Below, in pieces: positions 1-7,400 of a DNA stretch of 20,333 bases. Under the pieces are notes generated by a model that worked only from the letters and a program-made list of their open reading frames with translations, ran no database searches and had not been told where the DNA came from. Position numbers and translations under genes: made by a program. Origin of the DNA: Neolentinus lepideus HHB14362 ss-1 (lineage: Eukaryota > Basidiomycota > Agaricomycetes > Gloeophyllales > Gloeophyllaceae); the NCBI GenBank assembly GCA_001632425.1, contig KV425716.1, forward strand, positions 1-20,333, read 5' to 3'. Each line of letters begins with the position of its first letter. Positions within the stretch are counted from its first letter, which is position 1.

Positions 1-64
1 GGCTTCAAAAAGTATCAACACAATGTAGAAGACACTGTAAAAATGCGTAACTGAAAAAACATAC

Positions 65-475
65 CGGTACATCGCAGAGGCAAAAGTGAACTCATTGCCG
101 ATTGGATCTTCGAACGCTTCCTCCAACTCCTGCCAAATCAAAGGGACCATTCTGATCAAAGCCTGGCGGTCTGCGATGACACAAAGCTGTTGATGGAAAC
201 CGAGGAAATGATTGCTCTTATTGAGAATGTCAGCACGATGTGTTCGAGCACTTGATGTCAGAGTGGAAGACAGCTCCAGATCTTCATCCATCATGGTGTC
301 GAAACTCTTTATCATAGCTTGAAGGGAAGAGCCGGTCAAAATGGAAGCGACCAGAGTGTCTTTGGACAAGCTTGCCAATACTAAACCATAATGTGATATT
401 GGGATAAATTACAAACCAAATGAAACTCTCACCTGGAACGTCAGGCGTTGAATAAGCATTTCGACTCGAATGCAT
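65..475 (-). CDS. Unrecognised spliced gene, 5' part
   Basis: I do not recognise the family. Reading the minus strand, an ATG at 475-473 opens a 43-nt first exon (433-475). A 52-nt intron follows (381-432, GTGAGA..TTTAG), then a 316-nt second exon (65-380) that stays open across the junction. It ends at a GTATGT donor, so the gene continues past the left edge. The joined frame is about 119 residues, helical and soluble-looking, with no signal peptide or membrane segment. It contains stretches such as LVASILTGSSLQAMIKSFD and ADRQALIRMVPLIWQELEE. A TATA-like CATATAG lies about 60 nt upstream of the ATG. The matching splice phases are the main support for a real gene; function is unknown. Confidence 0.45.
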
Positions 476-976
476 GATAACTGGGGACACCCGAGACGGT
501 GTTGAAAGAACACAGACAGGACAAGACGGTGCCACTATATGCACCCGGATTTTTGCGTAAAAATAAAATGCGAAAATAAAAATTAGCCGCTGCACCCCAA
601 TTCCTGCAGCAACAATTATGCGAGATCGGATCAGCGTACCAGGCACACACACCAGCCAAATATCATCAGGTTGGTTGCCGAAGAGAATACCACTCGTGCG
701 TCATGTATAAGATTGGGGTGACTCAGATACGATGAGGAGATCAATAAAAATAGGACCGGTGCTCACTGCTCTGTCCTCTATTCGTATATATTTCTTGAAT
801 ATAGCCTTGTGTCTGGATTAAATGCTCTATCACTGGGAGTCTGTATACAATGAATAAATTATCTTGTAGCCAAATAATGATACAGTAGAAGAGAAATACT
901 AATTAAGGTACGTTAAAAACTGAACTGCCGAAGACATGATGAAGGTCAAAGTAGCAAGGCAAGGCATAACACAAGG

Positions 977-1080
977 CAGCATTGGAATACGATGCGGCGC
1001 ACCACCGCGCCACAAGCAGGAGAGACTCTGACCAATCAGAGGCCAGCATTTGGAATCGACGCGGCGCGACGCCGCGCCAC
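977..1080. repeat. Paired 37-nt hairpin repeat
   Basis: Two 37-nt units, 977-1013 and 1044-1080, start CAGCATT and end GCGCCAC, with several differences between them. Each can form a GC-rich hairpin: GGCGC-ACCACC-GCGCC in the first, GGCGCG-ACGC-CGCGCC in the second. The loop changed while the stem arms stayed complementary. The pair could be the end of a small non-autonomous element or a regulatory duplication. Confidence 0.5.
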
Positions 1081-1461
1081 CCATTACAAACCGTCGTTGT
1101 AGTCCAGTTCCCACGGTAAGAAACGCCTCTAAGAGTGTACTGCGCCTCCTGAATGCAAATAAAACAGTAAAAATACAAAAATATTCTGAATAACGCAGAT
1201 ATATACCAAAAGCTTATATTGAGAAGTACGGATAAAATGAAGCAAGTCTATGAAAGTGAGGAAGAAAATATTGAGAAATGAGACTACAAAACGAGTTTGT
1301 AGTGACTTTGTAGTGACAACTACAAGCAGACTTTTAATCAGACATCCAACGTTCTAATCGATACTACAAAATTTTCACGTACCGATTACTCGGCAGGGCA
1401 TTCCCACGGGCTCATCGTTCGGCAGAGCGCTCATTCTGAGCGTATATAGACGCTTTCCTTC

Positions 1462-1479
1462 GTACCTCAGGACTCGTAA
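1462..1479 (+). repeat. 18-nt Helitron-end-like motif, isolated copy
   Basis: The 18 bases GTACCTCAGGACTCGTAA are identical to the reverse complement of 15191-15208, next to the 3' terminal hairpin of Helitron copy B. Copy A carries the core at 16727-16742. Here the motif runs on the plus strand and is followed by a different small hairpin, GTAAC-TAC-GTTAC (1476-1488). It may mark the end of a non-autonomous relative; no matching start was found. Confidence 0.45.
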
Positions 1480-1648
1480 CTACGTTACGTAAGCATGAAT
1501 GGCCTTACATGTTTGATCTATGACCCAAGCGTAGGGTTTACTTGCTTGATGGTGAGAATGTCATTTCAGGCCTAATCACACCGACATACAGCAAGATCTA
1601 CATTGCATAGCAAAATACAATTATAAAATAACAGTACTAGATGAAACA

Positions 1649-1780
1649 TTACTGGAGGTTACCGCCCCTCTCTCCTGCTGCGATGCACCGGTTGTATTCT
1701 TCACCTAGCCCAATCTCCCCGTAGGTCTGGCGGTCTGCAGCGAAAGTTCGAATGAAGCGCCTAAACAGCTCGTCAATGAT
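1649..1780 (-). CDS. Possible terminal exon, unrecognised
   Basis: On the minus strand, an AG acceptor (1782-1781) precedes 43 open codons ending in TAA at 1651-1649. The translation is protein-like, with segments such as IIDELFRRFIRTFAADRQ and YGEIGLGEEYNRC. I cannot name a family or connect it to an upstream exon; a stop lies in frame just before the acceptor. A 44-codon frame can occur by chance, so this may be a remnant or coincidence. Confidence 0.25.
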   Translation of the reverse strand: MIDELFRRFIRTFAADRQTYGEIGLGEEYNRCIAAGERGGNLQ

Positions 1781-1845
1781 CTTGCGAAGTCAATATTTGA
1801 CGCGTACTGACATCGTTTTTTAGTACTTGTTAAAATCGAAACAAG

Positions 1846-1911
1846 ATCAATTGCAAGGTGACTCCAATATCCCAAGTAGCTATATCAATTACAAGGTGAT
1901 TCCAATGCCCC
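1846..1911. repeat. Two-copy 28-nt tandem repeat
   Basis: Units 1846-1873 and 1884-1911 begin ATCAATT and share most positions (ATCAATTGCAAGGTGACTCC against ATCAATTACAAGGTGATTCC). The period is 38 nt. Most differences are transitions. No coding role is visible. Confidence 0.6.
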
Positions 1912-1943
1912 AAATACAACGAATCAATACCTACTCTTAAACA

Positions 1944-2060
1944 TCACTCAGATCGCCAATCAGGCATTCCGAAGACGTCGGAGTCCTGCGCTGCCTCAGC
2001 ATTGTGACTCTGACCTATGTCCAACCCGATGCTAAATTGAGTGTGTAGTCGGCGGAATAC
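1944..2060 (-). CDS. Possible terminal exon, unrecognised
   Basis: On the minus strand a good acceptor (CCTGTCCAG, ending at 2061) is followed by 38 open codons and TGA at 1946-1944. The end is acidic and Trp-containing (DSDVFGMPDWRSE), loosely like the tails of some fungal transcription factors, but I do not identify it. The preceding sequence is shared with 3142-3255, which also keeps the CCTGTCCAG acceptor, so this may be one half of a duplicated gene end. I could not find an upstream exon with a compatible phase. Confidence 0.25.
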   Translation of the reverse strand, partial: VFRRLHTQFSIGLDIGQSHNAEAAQDSDVFGMPDWRSE

Positions 2061-2175
2061 CTGGACAGGGATGAGGGGGTGCCTAGATTAGATAATGTTA
2101 TTGACAGGATCTGATCATCTTCAGGTCACGCCCATTCGAAGGATGAGAGAGTCTGAAATGCGAAATTCATGTCAG
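2058..2175. repeat. Diverged direct repeat, copy 1
   Basis: This stretch aligns with 3142-3255 in the same orientation. Both begin TACCTGGACAGGGATG, share CCTAGA and GTTATT, and end in a CATGTCAG motif. The copies differ at many positions, mostly transitions, so the duplication is old. In this copy the terminal palindrome seen in copy 2 has decayed. Confidence 0.6.
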
Positions 2176-2473
2176 ATCACATATACTAGGAGCTGATGTG
2201 ATGCGGAGAATCTGGCATGTGAAGTTCGGTATGCGAGTTGTCCCCTATAGCTAGCTTGTCAATGTTTTGATATAGCTCAGGGTCTGATCTGAAACATGCG
2301 GATGCGATCGGTAACAATGAATACTGGACTCATCAGACAGTACGTGAGTGAAGCTTTGCACCATGCCTCCGAGAAGAGGAGCAAATCGTTCGCCAGAGAG
2401 AACTGAGCCCGCGATCCAGATGCACAAATATTCAATCACTCACCAAACGGAATAGACTGAAAAGGATGCTTAC

Positions 2474-2767
2474 GGTGTCATACCCAGCCGGGTCATAAAG
2501 AAGATCAGACACATGTAAGTCGGGACGGTGAAATCAATCCTACCAGCGTGTGGTTGCCATGACGCTCTTTTGATGTACTCTTCCTCTTCGTCTTTCAGTT
2601 CACCCTTCGACACTGCATTGTCAAAAAGGTCAGAGGTACGCAGGCTTCCGAAATTCCTTCTGTCATCTTTGCCGAGCCAGACGGAACATCGCGCATCTTA
2701 TCCGTATACTTGTGGCAAGCTGTGGCAAACCTCTTGAACACCGTCCCTGGCGGCCAATCGGGGAGTC
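2474..2767 (-). pseudogene. Cytochrome P450 fragment, degenerate
   Basis: A broken relative of the P450 gene at 10783. After a CAG acceptor, minus-strand 2767-2544 reads LPDWPPGTVFKRFATAC and KYTDKMRDVP, matching the region of the intact gene that contains IPAWLPGMEFKRWA. It then shifts frame near 2632-2638 into SDLFDNAVSKGELKDEEEEY, typical of P450s just before the I-helix. That exon ends GCT G|GTAGG, the same position and phase as in the intact gene. The next 14 nt (2487-2474) plus the split codon encode AAGYDT, the I-helix oxygen-binding motif, followed by a GTAAGC donor. The microexon is 14 nt in both genes. The acceptor before it is GG instead of AG, and I find no ExxR or haem-binding exon downstream, so this is a dead remnant. 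Confidence 0.7.
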
Positions 2768-3141
2768 CTGATGGACGACGAAACATGTGACTCTTTAGTA
2801 AAATAGAAAATAAAGCAGGGAAATCATTCCGCGTGCCCACTGCAGGGTAAACAACTAACTGCAAACGCACCCGGTAACCTCCAGGCGAAAAGGCTCCTCC
2901 AGAACGTGCGAGAAGTTCAATCGAAAACCTTGCGCAGGCAGGTCCGAGACGGATAAAATGGAAATTTCCAGATATTAGCAGTTTTATAAAAAAAAAAGCT
3001 AACTTTGATCTTTGCATATCCTGGCTAGCCTACGCGTTATCAATGGCATGGCATGTCTAATGTTAGATGGCTATATCAGTATGCCAGGGGACGTTCTGTT
3101 TAAGATAGCCCGCACCTACCCAGTGGAGCCCGCGAGTATGA

Positions 3142-3255
3142 TACCTGGACAGGGATGCGGGAGCGCCTAGACCAGACAACGTTATTACGAGAATTTGATC
3201 ACATTCAAAGTCCCGTCATCGCAGAGAACCTGACATGCGAAATTTGTCATGTCAG
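3142..3255. repeat. Diverged direct repeat, copy 2
   Basis: Second copy of the 2058-2175 repeat, about 1.08 kb away in the same orientation. It carries a perfect 9-bp inverted repeat at its end, CCTGACATG / CATGTCAGG (3229-3256) around a 10-nt spacer. The minus strand also keeps the same CCTGTCCAG acceptor-like site. Confidence 0.6.
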
Positions 3256-3257
3256 GC

Positions 3258-4004
3258 CGTCGATGGCAGCAGCTTAGAAAATTACCGGAGACGCTGTGCA
3301 CAACATCGCTGCCACAGCTTACCTCTCTGAGAAAGGCACTCGAGACATGCAGCATCGCAGCGAACGATCTGTGCGGTTGACACCATACTACGACCCTCGC
3401 TGCTCCCTTCAGAGAACAGGACATCATGCAGAACCAACCTGAGGCAAAAATAGTGGCTTATCAGTCTTTTTCCGGACCTCGTAACACCGTCCTTCGAACG
3501 CCAGGTACCACAGGATCACGCAATCTTCCTGGCCGATATGCATCTAAGTTTCAGTCAGAGCAAGCCGACCCTGAACGTTGTCACAAATTAAGTATACTTC
3601 AACTGCTACAACAGCAAAGGAGCAGATCACCCTTTACGGGCACCGCCGTACTATCCTCGACAGCAAGGGAATCTTGTGCAGTCTCCAATCACGAGCGTCC
3701 CATGGGATACAATAGCAGAGTAGGTTTGCTCCGAAGATAGGTTTTCAAGATGCGCTCTCGGGCGCAGGTCCCGCTACTGCAATGTCTATAGTACATCAGC
3801 AATGTTGGTGCATGCATCAAAACTTCTTTGTGCAGGTGGGCCTCCGCCGTTGTATGTATATTATGCTCTCCTCGCACGAGTTCATAATTCCCTAGTTCCA
3901 TGAGTACGGTGTGCAACTATTTCCACCACGTGCCTTGCGGTTCGGTGGCTCGTTGGCAATGTAGCCAGGTTCCGCGACATTCTTTGACACTCGACACGGA
4001 GCTC
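3258..4004. other. No supportable gene before the Copia element
   Basis: Open frames on both strands here (for example plus 3426-3740 and minus 3689-3916) show no family motif, no splice-consistent extension and low-complexity composition. I see no tRNA, repeat or promoter I would defend. Confidence 0.5.
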
Positions 4005-4009
4005 AGTTC
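4005..4009. repeat. Target site duplication, left copy
   Basis: AGTTC immediately precedes the left LTR and is repeated at 9603-9607 immediately after the right LTR. A 5-bp duplication is usual for Ty1/copia integrases. It fixes the outer ends of the element. Confidence 0.9.
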
Positions 4010-4445
4010 TTTTAGGCTATGAACGATCTTTAGGTAGACGTGAGGTTGTCTGTAGCACGACAACACAAGCTCAGCTAAGCACGTCTAACGAATGGTGCAA
4101 AGATAATATATTACCTGTAGCACGACAACACAAGCTACAGGATACAAGTAAGCAAACGGTAAACGAACGGACGGGTATAGCGCGCATCTCACCTCAGCTA
4201 AGCACGTCTAACGAATGGTGCAAAGATGAGGGGGGGGGGCATACGAGATGCGCGCAGTACAAGTACTCTACGAGCAGATGAGTATCGAGATCGTATCTAA
4301 CTCAATCAAAAGTATATTGCTTAAAGATGTGAAATAAATGAATGGCTTTGCGGCGAAGCACGAGGAACAGCAAAGATAACGAATGTGTCCATAAAAGGAA
4401 ATATCATACGATTACGGAGTCCGAGCCAAGTTTGCTATTCCAACA
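4010..4445 (-). repeat. 3' LTR of the Copia element
   Basis: In element orientation it begins TGTTGGAATAGC and ends CATAGCCTAAAA, so the right terminus is not the usual CA. It contains a G10 run and two internal duplications. A 22-nt unit starting CTGTAGCACGACAAC lies at 4050-4071 and 4115-4136. A 35-nt unit starting CTCAGCTAAGCACGTC lies at 4070-4104 and 4193-4227. These may be repeated promoter or enhancer motifs of the element. Confidence 0.95.
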
Positions 4446-4457
4446 CTCCCCCTCAAA
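4446..4457 (-). other. Polypurine tract
   Basis: On the minus strand TTTGAGGGGGAG abuts the 3' LTR (which starts TGTTGG), the normal place for the RNase H-resistant primer of plus-strand DNA synthesis. The Gag-Pol stop codon TGA (4455-4453) lies inside it, so there is no 3' untranslated spacer between the frame and the tract. Confidence 0.85.
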
Positions 4458-7400
4458 CGGCACGGAGTCCGAGCTCGACTGCAAAGTGCTTGACCTTCGG
4501 AGACGGCAAGGCTTTCGTAAGTGCATCAGCCACCATGTCGCCAGTAGGACAGTAAATCAGTCGGAGTTTCCCATCTTCTACAACCCATCGAATGAAATGA
4601 AAACGAACGTCAATGTGCTTGGAACGAGCATGATATTGATGATTTTCAGTCAGAGCGATGGCCGATTGATTGTCAGAGAATAGCGTCGTAGGACCATCGA
4701 ACGGAGCAAGCAACTCGCCGATGAGGTTGCGAAGCCAAATCGCCTCCTTCGCGGCATGCGCAGCAGCCACGTACTCACTCTCGGTTGTTGACAATGAAAT
4801 GATTTCTTGTTTCTTCGAACTCCAAGACACGGCGCCGCCATCGATCAGAAAAGCGTACCCGGAAATAGCCCTGCGATCCTCCGCCATACTCCCATCCGCA
4901 TCAGCATAGCCTTCCAACTCTCTCCTAACCCCGCCATAAGTCAACCATAACTCCTTCGTACCCTTCAAATACCGGAAAACACGCTTAACGGCTTCCCAGT
5001 GGGCAAGACCGGGCTTTGCAGAGAAACGGGCAAGAGTGGAGACAGCAAACGAGATGTCGGGTCGAGTACCGAGGGCAGCATACATCAGGGAACCAATCGC
5101 CTCACGATACGGTACGTCTTGCATCGCAGCAAACTCCTCATCAGTTGAAGGGCACTGAGCTGTCGACAGGTGAAGGTGGGGCTCCATCGGAGTAGACACG
5201 GGCTTCAGCTCATCGAAGTTGAATCGCCGTAGGATAGATTCGACGTACGAGCGCTGCGAGAGCTGAACGGTCCCTGCCTCGCGATCGCGGCGCACTTCGA
5301 TACCAAGCAACCAGTGCAACTCACCGAGATCCGTGACCTCGACGTGATCTCGTAACCCAGCCTTGAACCCCTCGACCAAACTCATCGCCGTCGCTGCAAT
5401 CGTGCAGTCATCCACGTGTACTACCACGATAACCAGCCCTCTTCGATCCCTCCGGTAGAATACTGCTTGGTCAAACTCAGACCGCGTCAAGCCCAGCTTG
5501 TCGACAAAGATTGATGTGAGTTTCTGGTACCAGCGCCGGCCCGACTGCTTCAAGCCATAAATCGTCTTGTGAAGTCGCAAAACCTTGCCTTCAGAGTTTG
5601 GCAACGGGTAACCGGGAGGCTGTCGCATATAGAGAACTTCGGAATCGGTAAGTTCTCCATTAAGATATGCTCCCTTGATATCGACTTGATGAAGTTCCCA
5701 GTCGTTACCAGCAGCGAGAGCAAGAACAGTCCAGATCAACGCTAGCGTAGCCACTGGCGCAAACGTATCAAAGTAGTCGACGCCGGGCACTTGACTAAAT
5801 CCTTGCGCGACGAGACGCGCCTTGTGACGTGCGATGTTACCTTTCGCGTCCTTCTTCGCGCGGAATACCCACTTCGAGCTGATCACGTTCGCTCCCTCAG
5901 GTGGCACCACTAATGACCAGGTACCAGCACCCTCCAAGGTATCAAGCTCCTCGAAGACAGCATCCTCCCAACGAGGCCAATCCGGCCGCTTCCTCGCCTC
6001 ACGAAGATCGCGCGGATCGAGTGCTTCAACTTCACTTGTCTCGGCGACTAGGGCATACTCGACTCCCCCTGGCTCGTCGCCCTCATCCGGCACTTCCTCG
6101 ACAACTACGGAAGGCCTGGGGACTTGCAACCCAACCGGTACGGAAGGATCGCCTGGCTTCGCGGAGGTGCTACCCTCTCCGGAAGTCAGATCGCGCACGT
6201 AGCGCGATGGCTTGCGCTCGCGTCGCGGGCGCTGTACTGGTTCTGGCAATGGGCGCTGTGCACGCGCTCTTTGCGCCGGCACTGGGACGAGTTTGGGGGC
6301 TACTACAGGCTCCGATTCGAGTGGTTCGAGTTGCTCATTCGGCGGGGATGAGATAATAGGCTGGGGAACTTCGGTTTTCATATCGGTAAGTGGTTCATTC
6401 GGCGCTGAAGGCATTTCGCTAACGATTTCGAAATCATCACTATTCTCCCCCTCAAAATGTCCTTCAGATGTCGCGGAATCATCAAAATAAATGTTCCGCT
6501 CGACCGTAACCGTGCGCGTACGTGACCAGTACACACGGTAACCCTTCGACTCGTCCGATATCCCCACCAGACGACCCTCGCGTGCTCGCTCAGCAAGCTT
6601 CGAGCCTTTGCGACCATCATGGACCCAAACGCGAGCTCCCCACTCACGAAGACCACGCAAATCCGGCTTCCGCCCCGTCAAGGCCTCATACGGTGTCTTG
6701 CCGTCGAGCGCCTTCGTCGACGTACGGTTTTTCAACCAAACAGCGTGACGAACGGCCTCGCCCCACAGCGACTTTGGCAAACTGCTCGCGTGCAACATTG
6801 CGCGCACCTTCTCGAGTAATGTGCGATTCAGGCGTTCCGCGACGCCGTTCTGCGCAGGCGTGTCGTGTACAGTCAATTTTGCATTTGTACCAGCCTTTCG
6901 AAGGTGAGTGGTCATCTCATCACTTCGATACTCCCCACCGCGATCTGAATGTAACTTTTTGATAGCGGCGCCGTGCTGCGTGCGGCACCAGGCCTCAAAG
7001 TCCACATAGGACCCGAAAACCTCATCCTTGGTGCGCAACAGGTACAGGTGCGTGTGTCGCGTCGCGTCGTCCGTATACGTGACGTAGTAGCGACGCCCGC
7101 CCAACGTCTGAACAGATGACGGGCCCCAAACATCGGTGTGTATCTCCTCACCAAATGTCGTTGCACGCTGACCTTCTCGAGTCTTCGGCACAGGCTTCCG
7201 CGTCGCCTTGGCCTTCACGCATGACTCGCAGAAGAACGGCTCATCCGCCGATGAAGTGTCAAGAGCCAAACCGGTCACAAAGCCCTTCTCGACAAGACGG
7301 CGGGCAATATCAGGTGAGATATGCCCCATTCGACGGTGCAGCTCGATAACGCTGACTTTCTCTGTCGCAGCGCTAGCGACTTCAGCATCGGGGTCGACAG

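Larger units (their letters stand above)
476..1643. other. Non-coding or unrecognised stretch
   Basis: No reading frame here looks like protein. The longest frames, on the minus strand at 899-1178, run through a GC-rich hairpin repeat and have low-complexity Cys/Trp-rich translations, so I treat them as chance. The only structure I can support is the repeat pair at 977-1080 and the Helitron-end-like motif at 1462-1479, listed separately. Confidence 0.5.

Noticed and set aside
35..64. A 30-nt intron (GTATGT..ACAG) at the left edge
   Set aside because: Too short compared with the 48-61 nt introns seen elsewhere; the intron more likely continues past the window.
3426..3740. Plus-strand 104-residue frame
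   Set aside because: No motif, no splice continuation and an unremarkable composition; likely chance.
4019..4445. Trimming the LTR so that its ends become TG...CA
   Set aside because: The bases TAGCCTAAAA are present at the same end of both LTRs and the target duplication starts after them.
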